From NCBI GenBank assembly GCA_009859145.1, contig VRVR01000040.1, forward strand, positions 62,001 to 126,000: 64,000 nucleotides of DNA, given 5' to 3'. A program made the position numbers and the translations under genes. The notes below the pieces were generated by a model. It made no database searches. It was given only the letters and a program-made list of their open reading frames with translations, and was not told where the DNA came from. This document shows, piece by piece, positions 8,638 through 19,700 of this stretch (its first letter is position 1; each line of letters opens with the position of its first letter). The DNA is from Andalucia godoyi (lineage: Eukaryota; Discoba; Jakobea; Jakobida; Andaluciidae).

Positions 8638-10209
8638 ATGTCTCGAGCAATGTCGTCGAGCCGGACGTCGTCGAATGCATCAAGCAATGGAGCGGCGCCA
8701 AACATGTCGATTTCCCGACCGCTGATCGAAGGTCTGGCGTCGAGCAAAGTATTTACAGATTATCAAGTTTCGACTCTGAATTCATCCGATGCGCTGGTTG
8801 CGTCGACCAAGCAGTTTGTGTTTGGAGCTGGGGGAAATGGTGCGGAAAAGTCAGTCAGTGTCATTGCGAAAGGGTCTCTGGAAGAAGCGGATGGACAGGC
8901 ACTCGTGGGGCTCGTGGCAGAGCGCAGAACTGCTGAATCGCAGAAGATGAAAGGGCTGTTTAAGACGGTGTATCTCTCTCCTTGTGGAAGATCCGTGGTG
9001 TATCAAGCGTTCTCAGGAACTGTTCGGGTCATGGACTGCGAAGCAAAGGACAGGCAGCAAGATTTATTCGGCACTTCTCCAGACGCAACTCTCTTCGGAT
9101 GTTTTTCGTCGAATGGAGAGTATTTTGCATGTGTGACGTCAACGACGATGCAGCTGGCGGTATTCAAGAGACAGACAGACGGGACTTTCGAAAACGTGTT
9201 TGCGTCAGGATGCCCGCTGGACCCCGTGTCGGCGATTGCGTGTGAAACGACCGAGCACGACCACAGCTTGCTTGTTGCGCTTGCGGGAGGACGAGAGTTT
9301 TTGATTTTGGGAATTCGAAACCTGGGAAATGTGTCTGTCGAGCAGATCTGCGAACGACGATCTGCCGACAGCTCGTGCTCTGGATCCATCCGGAGCCTTG
9401 GGTTCGGACACGAGGCCAAACTGCTTGCGATTATGATCGACAATGGGGGCATTGTATGGAATGTCCGGGACCAAATCAGGTTCTTCGAACTCGATCGTGG
9501 GGCGCCGTCAGCGCAGCAGTCTCCTGTCTCGAAGGCACATAACTTATCAGCACCGTATGTGCCATGCGCTTTCTCATCGGACGGATGGTATCTAGCAGCC
9601 GTCATTTCCGATTCCAGGGTTTGCATCTGGACAGCAAACAACGGCGCATTCTCACGCATCTGTGATCACGGGAACGGATCCGTGGTATCCAGTGCACGGT
9701 TTCTGAATCAAACGGTGCAGCTGGTGACGACATTCAGAACCGTTGAAAACCAGGCAGATGGGCTTGGTCATCACAACAAGCTGAAAGTGTGGTCCGCGGA
9801 CGACGGGTCCACGTCTGCGCTCACTTCCCGATACCAAGCGACAGAGACAGATGCGGTTGTTTCCGCTGTTACGCTGTTGTGGGATTCTTCAGCAGTCGAA
9901 TTGTGGCGTGTTTTCCGGGCTGCCGAGCAGGCAACCCTCACTCCCGAAACTCCTTGCTGCGTCTTGGCAAATTCAATCCTTCTCTTGGACGCTTCGCCGC
10001 TTCAGAAGAGCCATCATGAAGTGCGCGTGCATGTCTATCCTATCGAATCGACCAAGAATGTAATCAAAATGACGACAGACCGAGATGAGCTGCGCGATCA
10101 AGTTAAGAAACTCGCGCAGCAGGCGCAACAACCGAATTTCGGTATCAAGGACATCCTTGTGGTCGTGTTGGCAATTGTTTTGTTCTACGTTTTGCTTGGG
10201 AAGAAGTAG
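8638..10209 (+). CDS. Tail-anchored WD40-like beta-propeller protein
   Basis: 523 residues. The body has repeated four-strand patterns typical of a degenerate WD40 propeller, for example SPCGRSVVYQAFSGTVRVMD, SSNGEYFACVTSTTMQLAVF, SSDGWYLAAVISDSRVCIW and a later KLKVWSADDG. The C-terminus has a short helix, one hydrophobic segment (about 503-520, ILVVVLAIVLFYVLLG) and two lysines, so it is tail-anchored with the propeller in the cytosol. The layout loosely recalls membrane-bound propellers such as Sec12/PREB, but no diagnostic motif was seen, so function is left open. The leader before the ATG is purine-rich. Confidence 0.7.
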   Translation: MSRAMSSSRTSSNASSNGAAPNMSISRPLIEGLASSKVFTDYQVSTLNSSDALVASTKQFVFGAGGNGAEKSVSVIAKGSLEEADGQALVGLVAERRTAESQKMKGLFKTVYLSPCGRSVVYQAFSGTVRVMDCEAKDRQQDLFGTSPDATLFGCFSSNGEYFACVTSTTMQLAVFKRQTDGTFENVFASGCPLDPVSAIACETTEHDHSLLVALAGGREFLILGIRNLGNVSVEQICERRSADSSCSGSIRSLGFGHEAKLLAIMIDNGGIVWNVRDQIRFFELDRGAPSAQQSPVSKAHNLSAPYVPCAFSSDGWYLAAVISDSRVCIWTANNGAFSRICDHGNGSVVSSARFLNQTVQLVTTFRTVENQADGLGHHNKLKVWSADDGSTSALTSRYQATETDAVVSAVTLLWDSSAVELWRVFRAAEQATLTPETPCCVLANSILLLDASPLQKSHHEVRVHVYPIESTKNVIKMTTDRDELRDQVKKLAQQAQQPNFGIKDILVVVLAIVLFYVLLGKK

Positions 10210-10626
10210 AGGCGGTGGAGTTTTGCAAAATCGGAAAAAAGGCACTGTTGTTTGCTACTTCACGAGTGAATAAATGGGGAATCAGAAGAAAGAGACTTGC
10301 ATGGGTCATCATCCGGTTTTCAGGGCGTGTGGTCACTGCGCAAGATTCCTCCTGGACTTCATGTTCACCATTCCGCTTTTTGTTTTTAATTATCCCCTGC
10401 AATTCAGCATTCGCATCAAAGGAAACACACATCTCTGCGCAACGGATGAAGATCTTCTCTTCTGAGAATCAATAATAGAAAATAGAAAATAGAAAATAGA
10501 AAATAGAAATTCAAATTAAAAAAATTTAATTTAAAAATAATAAAGAAGAGAAAGGAGGGAGGGAAGGGGGGGGAAAGGAAGGAAGAATCATGAGCAAAAA
10601 CAAAAGAAATCTCTCGTGTCATCTTT
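10210..10626. other. Convergent intergenic spacer
   Basis: Spacer between the propeller gene and alanyl-tRNA synthetase, which converge. It has short repeats of AAAATAG type (10475-10510) and G/A-rich sequence. No gene is visible. Confidence 0.6.
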
Positions 10627-13521
10627 TTAAGCAGACAGCTTCAGCTTCGCGAACTGCTCGGCGGCGTCCAAAATCGGATTGACGGCGTCACAGGAAGCGG
10701 AGCCTTGTGCCTGGTCATCCTTTCCACCGCCACGACCACCAACGGTCTGCACAGATCCCGCAACCCATTCCTTTGCAGAAATTCCGGCAGTCTTGACATC
10801 AGACACCGAGGCAACGACCGTGCACTTTGCCTCCGCACCTGCCTTGGATACAACCAAGATGGGGACCGAGGATTTCTTGCGGAACGCATCGATCGCAGCG
10901 GTAAGATTCTTGCCGTCTCCATCCGCCTCGGGAATCGAGGCAATCACAAATTTTTGTCCGGATTCTTCAACCTGCTTGGCAGCAGTCTCGGCCCATTCAA
11001 CAATAGCCTTCTTGCGCTGCTGCGCGAGTTGCTGTGCAGCATCCTTTAGTTTCTTTGACACATTCTCCAGGATACTCTCGATCTGAACCTTGAACGAGAC
11101 CGGGATGAGAGACTTGCGGACAACATCCTGAAGAGCAGTGAAACGCCGTTGAAGCGACTCGTCTGCTGCAGGAGTGTTGTTCAGCAAGTTGGCCTCTTCC
11201 AAAAGGGAATTGGCACGAACAAACGCTTCCTGCGCAGCTTCACGAGTCAAGGCAAGAATACGTCGGATTCCCTTTGCAATTCCTTCTTCTGAAACAATCG
11301 CAAATTCGATGGCCTGGCCTGATTTGGTTAAATGAGTACCACCGCAAAGTTCGATCGAATATGCGAACCACTTCTCATCGGCAGATGCAGCAAGAACGTC
11401 ATCCAAATCCGCACCAACGGAAAGAACACGCACCGGGTCTGGGTATGTCTCGCCGAACACTGCGCGGAGTGCGCCAATGGACTGCGCAGTCTTCAGCGGA
11501 ATTACACGAGCAGACACTGGCACATTGAGACGAACTACTTCACGGCAGATGTTCTCGATTTCGACCAGCTTCTCGGCTGGAACAGGTCCATTGTGGTTGA
11601 AATCAAAGCGAAGTTTGCTCGGGTCCACAAGAGATCCTTTTTGATCAATGGAGTTTCCAAGGATCTTTCGGAGGGCAAAGTTGAGAACATGCGTTGATGA
11701 ATGGTTAGCAGCCGTATTTCTGCGCCTGTCATAGTCAACACGGAGCGAAACGCGGCTGCCCACAGAAAGGCTTCCGTTTTCGACGACACCAACATGGACG
11801 ACGAATCCGGCATAGGATTGCGAATCCTGAACCTGGAATTCGGGAATATCTGCATCTTTTCCGGATGATTCATTCAACATGGCACGGATCACACCGGTAT
11901 CTCCAACTTGTCCACCAGACTCGGCATAAAAGTTGGACTGCGCACAAATCACCCCGTACTTGGTGCCCTCCTTGGCCTCTTGGACAAACTCACGGCCATC
12001 GAAGATTGCAACAATCGTCGATTCGATATCCTCCCAGACATACTTGAACTCGTCGTTGGTGGGAGCAAGACGAAGCTTGTTCAACAAAGCGTCCGTCTGC
12101 TCAGCCTGGAGCACAAGGCGCGTGCTTTCGTTCTCGCCCTTCTTCTGCGCAGTACGAGAGCGATTACGGGCTTCTTCCAGTGCGGATTGAAACCCTCTGA
12201 CATCAACAGACAAGCCGGCTTCGTTTGCCATGATGACCGTCAAATCGATGGGGAAGCCCCATGACTGATACAGAACAAACGCCAAATCCGCAGGGAAGAC
12301 AGTCTCTTTCTTCTCCTTGAGATCGGCCGCAGCCTTGGCAAAAAGGGCCTCGCCACGATCCAACGTGCGGTTGAACTGGCGCTCCTCGTCATCAATGACG
12401 TCATAGATCGTGTTGCGGTGAGCAACAAGCTCTGGGAAGAAGCCACCCATCTTGTTCACAAGGGCGTCAACAAGGGTGGTGAAGAACCCACGAGGCGCAT
12501 TCAGTTTCTGGCGGCCATATCGCACACCACGACGCAAAACTCTTCGAAGGACATATCCGCGCCCATCATTCGATGGAACACAGCCATCAGCAATCGCAAA
12601 TGACAAGGTTCGGATGTGATCGGCAATGACACGATATGCAGTATCCACAAAGTCTGTGTCGTTTGCACCAACCTTGCCCTCATATGGTCTCGCTCCCGTT
12701 GCCTTCTGGATGGCATCGAACAGCGCCTGGAACATATCTGTGTCGTAGTTGGAAGTCTTGTTCTGCAAAATCGATGTGATCCGCTCAAGCCCCATACCGG
12801 TGTCCACATGCTTGGCAGGCAGGGTGCGGAGAGATCCGTCGGTTTCTCTGTTGAACTGGATAAAAACGTTATTCCAGATCTCGATAACCATAGGGTCATC
12901 AAAGTTGACAAGATGGGCTGCATTGCGTCCACCGAGTCGATCATAGTGGATTTCAGAACACGGGCCACAAGGACCGGTTTCGCCCATCTCCCAGAAGTTC
13001 TCCTTCATTCCAAATGGAAGAACGCGCTCGGTCGGCAAGTATCGCAACCAGATCTGGCGGGCTTCTTCGTCGGCAGGAAGTCCCGTCTTTGTATCTCCTC
13101 CAAAGTACGATGCATACAGACGCTCGGGATCGAGGCCGTAAACCTTGGTAAGCAATTCCCAAGCCCACTCAATTGCTTCGGACTTGAAATAGTCTCCAAA
13201 TGACCAGTTTCCAAGCATCTCAAAGAACGTATGGTGGTACGTATCCTTACCCACATCATCCAAATCATTGTGTTTACCTCCAGCGCGAATGCATTTTTGA
13301 GAATTGGCAGCGCGCTTCAAAGGAGCAAGCGGGGATGCCGGATCCACCTGGCCCAAGAAAATAGGCTTGAACTGGTTCATCCCGGCATTTGTAAACAGCA
13401 GAGTCGGATCAGCATGGGGAACAACCGCAGACGACGGCCAGTACACGTGACCTTTCGACACAAAAAAGTCGATAAACGTCTTGCGAACTCGGTCAATCGG
13501 CCAATCAGAAGCAGCAGACAT
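10627..13521 (-). CDS. AARS1: Alanyl-tRNA synthetase, eukaryotic cytosolic type
   Basis: 964 residues, the normal length for eukaryotic AlaRS, in one exon. It charges tRNA-Ala with alanine. The class II catalytic core is at the N-terminus: SSAVVPHADPTLLFTNAGMN, then the conserved AGGKHNDLDDVGKD and THHTFFEML-like region with GNWSFGDYFK. The editing domain has the zinc motifs HSSTH and CGGTH, which remove mischarged Ser and Gly. The C-Ala domain ends with a GGRGGGKDDQAQG loop. The start at 13521 (MSAASDWP) matches the family N-terminus. An upstream in-frame hydrophobic extension is AT-rich and treated as leader. Only one AlaRS is in view; whether it also serves mitochondria cannot be told. Confidence 0.97.
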   Translation of the reverse strand: MSAASDWPIDRVRKTFIDFFVSKGHVYWPSSAVVPHADPTLLFTNAGMNQFKPIFLGQVDPASPLAPLKRAANSQKCIRAGGKHNDLDDVGKDTYHHTFFEMLGNWSFGDYFKSEAIEWAWELLTKVYGLDPERLYASYFGGDTKTGLPADEEARQIWLRYLPTERVLPFGMKENFWEMGETGPCGPCSEIHYDRLGGRNAAHLVNFDDPMVIEIWNNVFIQFNRETDGSLRTLPAKHVDTGMGLERITSILQNKTSNYDTDMFQALFDAIQKATGARPYEGKVGANDTDFVDTAYRVIADHIRTLSFAIADGCVPSNDGRGYVLRRVLRRGVRYGRQKLNAPRGFFTTLVDALVNKMGGFFPELVAHRNTIYDVIDDEERQFNRTLDRGEALFAKAAADLKEKKETVFPADLAFVLYQSWGFPIDLTVIMANEAGLSVDVRGFQSALEEARNRSRTAQKKGENESTRLVLQAEQTDALLNKLRLAPTNDEFKYVWEDIESTIVAIFDGREFVQEAKEGTKYGVICAQSNFYAESGGQVGDTGVIRAMLNESSGKDADIPEFQVQDSQSYAGFVVHVGVVENGSLSVGSRVSLRVDYDRRRNTAANHSSTHVLNFALRKILGNSIDQKGSLVDPSKLRFDFNHNGPVPAEKLVEIENICREVVRLNVPVSARVIPLKTAQSIGALRAVFGETYPDPVRVLSVGADLDDVLAASADEKWFAYSIELCGGTHLTKSGQAIEFAIVSEEGIAKGIRRILALTREAAQEAFVRANSLLEEANLLNNTPAADESLQRRFTALQDVVRKSLIPVSFKVQIESILENVSKKLKDAAQQLAQQRKKAIVEWAETAAKQVEESGQKFVIASIPEADGDGKNLTAAIDAFRKKSSVPILVVSKAGAEAKCTVVASVSDVKTAGISAKEWVAGSVQTVGGRGGGKDDQAQGSASCDAVNPILDAAEQFAKLKLSA

Positions 13522-14185
13522 TTTGACAATCGAGAACTGCCCTCCCAAAAAATGAAACAAACACGCAGAATAATTATTTAAAAGAAGGCGGGGAGAGGGA
13601 GGGGGGAAATATATAAAAAAACTTAAAGATTTTATTAGAAAAACCCTCAATATAACAACAAAATACGAGACAAAAATCAGTAATGAAAAGTATACCAAAA
13701 AGGTTTTGCGAGTGCGTTGGCGAACTTATGCGAGGTCAGGGTCGACCCAATTCACGCAATGACATTGGAAGATGGAAAAATGACATGACACGCAGACCGG
13801 GGTTTTCGCGGATGCAGATGTCTGCGGGTCTCCACGAGTGCCCTTCACGGTTAGAGAAGCAGACCTGCTGTAGAAGCTGTCTTTGAGATTCTACGACGGG
13901 CATACTGACGCCGAGATTTGGGGAATAATTCCCGCGTTTCCACATTCAAAACAGAGTTCCAACTTCCACCAATCTCTTAATCTCTTAATCCGGTTTATTT
14001 TCTTCTTCTTACTATCTCCTTCTCTTCGTTTCCTTTGCCTTTTTTTTTGTTTTTTGTTTTTGTTTTCGTTTTCATTTTATGTGTGGTTTCTTTTTTTTCT
14101 TCCTGGGATTCACACGCATTCATTTCCTTCCTCTTTGTCTGTCTGTGTCGTTCGTTTGATCTTTGTTGGTTTGCTTGTGGTGGTG
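13522..14185. promoter_or_regulatory. Divergent intergenic region
   Basis: Between alanyl-tRNA synthetase and the His/Ser-rich protein gene. The half next to the plus-strand gene is strongly pyrimidine-rich (13990-14110). An in-frame upstream extension of the plus gene through this stretch would be a string of Phe and Leu and is judged non-coding. Confidence 0.5.
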
Positions 14186-15619
14186 ATGGAGAGGCCTCTT
14201 CAGCGAGTGTTGTTCTTTGACCCCGAGGCTGATCTGTACTTTTCTAATCTCTCTCCGCTTCGAAAGAGGTTCGCCGCTGCGAGTCCGAGTGCAGGCCAAG
14301 ACGCATGTTCCCTGTCCTCTGACTCGCCGCATTCATCGATCCCTCCTCCTCCAACGACAACAACCGCAACGACGACAACGACGACAACGACAACGACGCT
14401 GCAGCAGTTGCCTTCCACAGACCACAATCCACCCTTTTCACCGACAAACGGTCCTTCGAACTTGCCTTCTCCTTCTCCTTCTCCTTCTCCTTCTCCGTCG
14501 CTTACACTGTCAAGCCGCGGGAATAGGATCGGCAACGAGAGTGGCACACAGATGATGGCTGTTGACGAGTCGCTTTCGCCTACTGCGTCATCGGACCTCT
14601 CCGTCGATGCTTCGATCAACTCGGAAGACCTTGAAGTCGTGATTTCAAGAGCAAAGGACAGGGTGTCGGAATCCAGTCTCGCAGGCTCAGAGTTGTCGGA
14701 TGTGGCTATGGAGGACTCGGCTGCAGTGTTTTCGTCCCTGCATGGCGGAATCGGGAGTATTGGACTCGCTGATCGATCCTTTGAATGGGATTCCCATCAT
14801 TTTGAGCCCATGGCGCTTTCTCACCACCACCACCAGCATCATCACCATCATCATCACCAACATCATCCTCGTCATCATGGTGTTCATCCTCGTCATGGAC
14901 ATGGTCACGGTCATGTGCATAGTCCTGCATTTGATACGCTCCCTACCGCAGAAGAGTATCCCGTGCAAGGAAGCCATAGTGGCATCAATGCCATCCGCAA
15001 CATCACTGATGGTAGGAGTAGCAGAAATGATAGAGGAGACAGCAAGGATGGGAGCAGGGCGATCCGTCCGTTGAGTGGGAATCTGTCATTTGGAGCATCT
15101 GCGAGCAACACACCGTGTTTCATGGGCTCTGCTGTCTCCAGTCTTCCGCACTCACTGTGTTCGTTTTCAGTCGGCTCTGTCTCTCCTAAATTTCAATATA
15201 CTGCGAAAAGCACGACGGATGATTTGGAAATGAAGGATGTTTCGGCCGGAGATCTGTTTGTGCAAGGAAAACCTTTGAGCACCGCATCATTTGCAGGTTC
15301 AAGCTCCAGTTCAAACAGTGCGAGCATGTTTGATTTATGGGTTCCAAGTGCAATGCCCAAGACCACGTCGCCGTCGTGGGATACGCAAACAAGAGCGTCT
15401 TCAGAAGACAGCAACAACACACAAGTCGTGGAGGGGCTTGTTGACGATGTGGTTGCTTCGTTTTTGTCTGCGTCGTTTTCCACGCACTCGGTATGTAGAA
15501 GGAACCAGAAGCGCAAGGATTTCCCTTCCTTAGACGATGGAACTGAGGAGGACCCTGTTGTCCGTTACCTAAAACAGAAAATTCGTCATGTAGAAGAACA
15601 ATTGAATGGAATCAATTGA
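14186..15619 (+). CDS. Unknown His/Ser/Thr-rich, largely disordered protein
   Basis: 477 residues, not recognised. The first ~35 residues look ordered (RPLQRVLFFDPEADLYFSN, then LSPLRKRF) and could be a short interaction motif. A Pro-Pro/Thr run, an SPSPSP tract and a histidine-rich section follow (residues about 213-250, many HH pairs and HGHGH), which could bind metal ions. The last ~25 residues have a predicted amphipathic helix (PVVRYLKQKIRHVEEQL). Ser/Thr-Pro pairs are common. The start was placed at 14186 because the upstream frame is read-through of a pyrimidine tract. Confidence 0.65.
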   Translation: MERPLQRVLFFDPEADLYFSNLSPLRKRFAAASPSAGQDACSLSSDSPHSSIPPPPTTTTATTTTTTTTTTLQQLPSTDHNPPFSPTNGPSNLPSPSPSPSPSPSLTLSSRGNRIGNESGTQMMAVDESLSPTASSDLSVDASINSEDLEVVISRAKDRVSESSLAGSELSDVAMEDSAAVFSSLHGGIGSIGLADRSFEWDSHHFEPMALSHHHHQHHHHHHHQHHPRHHGVHPRHGHGHGHVHSPAFDTLPTAEEYPVQGSHSGINAIRNITDGRSSRNDRGDSKDGSRAIRPLSGNLSFGASASNTPCFMGSAVSSLPHSLCSFSVGSVSPKFQYTAKSTTDDLEMKDVSAGDLFVQGKPLSTASFAGSSSSSNSASMFDLWVPSAMPKTTSPSWDTQTRASSEDSNNTQVVEGLVDDVVASFLSASFSTHSVCRRNQKRKDFPSLDDGTEEDPVVRYLKQKIRHVEEQLNGIN

Positions 15620-16780
15620 CGGCATCTGCAAAAGAGTTTGTCAAGAGAGTCTCGGGAGACGGAAGTTTTTAGAGACTCGTATTGTTAGAAACCCCACCCG
15701 CCTCAGTTTTTTCTCTTTTTTTTTAAAAAGAAAAAAGAAAAAATTCTGTTGGACATCCTCGTGGTGAAAATGAGGACGATCGATCGAACAGTTGCTGATT
15801 CAGTCATCGCGGGATCGTGTATATTTGTTCATGTATTCGTGTATGTGATGCATGCATCCATTTGTATATAGGAAAGAAAGATATAAAATACAGTTCGTTT
15901 GCATGAATACGTGCGGTCCATGTCCATGTTCACGCTCCTGTTTCAGCCCAAGAGACAAATGGCTCAAATAATGGGAGGCGGGGGCGAGGGAACATCGCTG
16001 ATCACCCATAATCAATGTTGCAACGCAACAACATGCATAGCATGATTGGGAAGGGGGTAGGCCGCAACACGCCCCTCGGCGTGAGAGACGTTCCCAAGAT
16101 AGATATGGATGTTGCGCGCGCCGTTCCAATCGCGGTCGACCATGCATTTTGCACGACGGGCAACAAAACACGCCTTGCTTCCACACAACTTGCGATGGAT
16201 TTCCCCCCGCAACGGCGACACGCTTTAGATGTCCACTCCTCCGTCACAAGTCACAATCGACACCTGCCGCCCCGCGAATTCGCAGAACTGATCTCTGGCT
16301 TGTCGACGGGTGCATCTTCACTTTCGCTGCTCTCGCCGCGGGCTCTTTGCGTCAGTTTTCGGCGCTGTGCTGTCCGTTGTGGCGGGCAACGAAGCAGGTG
16401 GTGATGGTAAGAAGATCGTCTGCGAGGCAGCGCATGCGACGGGACCCCGGCGTGGATGCTGCGGATCGTTCTGGCGGTGGTGGAGATTGTCACAACTCGT
16501 GCGCAGCGTTGCGGGCGTGACGTACATGGTGCGTTGCATGGACAATAAGAATAAAGAAATGAAATGAGCGTCGCTGTGCGAGAATGCCACGCGGCGGCGT
16601 GTGTTATAGGGATTTCATGATCAAAAATGTGGGGCGAAACGAATGAGGGCATTGTGTGACGGAGTTGCCAAGATAGCAAACGCATGGCGCGTGGCGCGTG
16701 GCAGTGTTTTTGTTTTTACGTGTGCTTTAGACTGCTTCATCATATCGCAATAAGTGGCAGCGGCACGCATGCTTCTGCGA
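15620..16780. other. Convergent intergenic region holding a transposon relic
   Basis: About 1.2 kb between converging genes, longer than other convergent spacers here. The central part (about 16.0-16.7 kb) is more GC-rich and has broken frames on both strands, one of which matches a TnpB/Fanzor zinc ribbon (listed separately). The rest shows no gene. Confidence 0.55.
16012..16247 (-). pseudogene. Decayed Fanzor/TnpB-like C-terminal zinc ribbon and RuvC-III motif
   Basis: On the minus strand one frame reads T-E-E-W-T-S-K-A-C-R-R-C-G and, one frame over, the sequence continues to K-L-C-G-S-K-A-C and then MVDRDWNGARNIHI. TSKxCxxCG followed by DRDxNGARNI is the C-terminal signature of IS605 TnpB and its eukaryotic relative Fanzor (zinc ribbon plus the last RuvC motif). 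The two halves are out of frame; the break falls at a run of six G (minus strand) near 16203-16208, consistent with loss of one base. A stop lies just upstream of T-E-E-W and no complete upstream RuvC domain was found, so this is a dead fragment. One cysteine of the second zinc pair is not evident. Confidence 0.6.
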
Positions 16781-19700
16781 TCAGCTCGACTTGACTTCAG
16801 GAGTATCAAACGTAATTCGCTTCTTGGGCGGAGACTGCGTGGTGCCGGACACTCGATGGGCGGATCGTAGCTCGGGGATTGTCAACGGTTGGGGGGAGCT
16901 GACAGGTCGGCGAGGTGGAGAAGGTCGCTCATTCGGACCTGGTGATTTGCGAGAGGTTGGAGAAGTCGACAGAATCTTCGAATTTGGAGACCGCAACGGC
17001 GGGGAACTCGACAGCTGTTTGGAAACGCGAATCGGCGATGCTCCTTTCGATGAACTTGCAATAGAACGGGAGGTCGACATAGAACGGACCCGTTCTCGAA
17101 ATCCAGCGAGTTCTGCATCGTAGTATCGTTTGAGAACAGAGAGATCCGTCACATTGGACTTGTGGTCAAACGGAATCGGAGACTTGGACTTCTGTTGATT
17201 CGGAGATCGAGATCGTCCTGCACTGGAGGAAGAGAGCAGAGGAGGAGATGTGGAACGGCGATGCGCCCGTTCCTCGGTGCCAACCGCCCGGTACAAGTCC
17301 GTTAACGACACATTCTGCAACATTGACCTGTTTGCATCCTCCTGCTGGGAAACATAATATGATGCAGAAGAGTTTGTAGCATCGACTGCGGATTTTTCAA
17401 AAAGGCGGGATTCCGCGCCATTGCTGTCGGATCCAGACTCGCTGGCGGACATGCGATTGAATCTAGATGTCGACTGGGGCTCTTCCTTCCTATCGTCAGC
17501 TGCAATCAAAGGTGGAGACGGGCTGTGCGATTCAGAGGCATTTGGAGACTGGTTTCGGTCGTATTCCCAGGAAGCAACAACTCGGCGCGACTCTTGCGTG
17601 TCTCGAGTCCGCGAGTAGGTTGGCTCTTGTCGGGAGAAAATGCTTGTGCGAGGTGGGGATCCAGTGCCAATCGCATGTTTTGCTGATGGAGCACGGCCAA
17701 CAGGAGAATCCGCTGAATCGCTCAAGGTCGTCCTGTCCAGACGATCGCGCAAATGTGCGTCCATCGAACGTCGAGAGAGCTCTGTCGTCAACTCTGCGGC
17801 TCGCTGTTCCAACTCTGCAATGCGTGCCTCTGCTTCATTCCGCTTCTCGCGTTCCGAATGAAGAGAGTCGCGAAGAACTTCAAGCACCGCCATTTGCTCA
17901 TTGCCCAAATCTTCAGTCTCCCGGAAGGAACTCTGCAGACGTTTTTCCAGCTTTCCAAGCTTCTTCTCGGCTTCTTCACGACGCTTCTGCTCCCTTTCAA
18001 GCGTTTTCTTGAGCCGATCCGTCTCCAGTTGCGCTGCTTGCTTCTCGGTGCCCAACTCCAGACGCGCTCGAAGGTCAGCATCCAGCTTTTTCCTCGCTTT
18101 CTGCAACTCGGCTTCAAGACGAGCACGTTGATCTTCAGCCTCCTTCTTTTCTTCTTGAAGCTTCCGGGAGACGTCTTCAAGACGCTGGCGCTCCTTCTCA
18201 GAATCACGGCGCATGTTCTTCATCTCTCGACGAAGCTTCGTTCCTTCTTCAAAAAACCCGTCCTTCTCCTTCATGCGAGAAGCATTCTCTTCCTCCAACT
18301 GCGCAACTCGCCGATTCCACTCTTGGCGCTCTTGCTCAACACTCTGTTTGAGTGCGTTGACTTGTCGACCCCACTCACTTTCTTTGCCTTCAATAAGGGA
18401 AAGCTGGCGCTCCATCTGCGACGTGAGCTCAGCGCAGCGCACCTCATTTTCCTGCGCCGCCTTTCTGATCTCTGCATTTTCGCGGATCAGCTGTTCATGA
18501 CGGACAGCCGCCGCGTGAAGCTCGGACTGATACTTGTCAGAGACCGCACGAACTGCATCCTCCCTGTCCTTGTTCGCCTGTACGAGAGCGTCTCGATGCT
18601 GCTCAATAATCATGTTCAAATCATCCATTCGGCCCTTCATGTCCTGCAGTGAACCCTCGGTGCGCTCCTGCACATGTTTGAGGCGGCTTCGAGCGTCCTT
18701 CTCGCGACTCTGCGCGTCAACTAGCTCGCGCTGCAGATTTTCGTTACGGATGTTCGCGTCCGCAAGACTGGTACCTTGCTGTTTCACGAGTTGCCGCAAG
18801 CCGTCCTCTGTTGACCGTGTGTTCTCAAGAATGGACTCCAACTCAGCCAATCGATCCTTCATGGTCCGGACGCGGCGCTCATTTTCGTTGGACGACATGT
18901 CCCCTTGGTCAATGCGGGATTTCAAGAGTTCCAGCTGTCGTCTGTGAGCCTCCTCCAGCATTTTCATCTTGAGCTCTGCTTCCCGCTCTGTGCGGTCGAT
19001 CTCCCGTTTGGCCGACTGCGACAGCACGGTAGCGTCATGTGCTTGCCGCTTCAAGGCGTCCACCTCCCCGAGAAGCTCCAGCTCGCGTTGCCGAAAACTC
19101 TTCTTTAATTTGAGTTCGGTGGATTCCAGTTGGGCACTCATATTGTCCAACCGGGTTTCAAAGTCGCGACAATTCGAGACCAGCTTTTCATTCTCCGCTT
19201 GCACAGTCTCTGAAATTCGACGTTCAGAGTGAAGTTTGTCTGTTAAATCGGTCCTTGCACGACGCAGCTCGTCCGCTTCAGCTTGGAAGGCAGACATGCG
19301 TCCTGTCACGTCCTGGAGTCTCAGTTCCCACGTGTGGCTCAGGGAAGCAATCTGCTCGGCTCTCTCTCGCTGAGCCTTTTCGAGATCCGTGTTGACCCGA
19401 TCCATGATCGATTGCAAACGCGCAATTTCAGCCTCGCGGTCCGTAAGCAAGTCTCGCATGTCCTCCAGACCCTTGAGATGCCTGCGTTTTTCTTCCTCCA
19501 TCACTGTCTTGTGCTTGGCGAGCAGCTGGTGCAGCTGAGAAATCTCATACTCCTTGTCCCTTTGAAAGTCTCGAAACAGCACTTCTTGGTCGATGAGCTG
19601 CGACCGATACCGTTCAACATCCTGCCTCTCTGCATCGCTCGTGTGAGACTTGCGGGACAGATTCAAAATCACGGAGCTCACGTCGGTCACCGGCTTGTTG

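Noticed and set aside
13522-13698. Hydrophobic N-terminal extension of alanyl-tRNA synthetase as a mitochondrial or signal peptide
   Set aside because: It is AT-rich, made of Phe/Leu/Ile codons without the charge pattern of a targeting peptide, and the family N-terminus starts at 13521.
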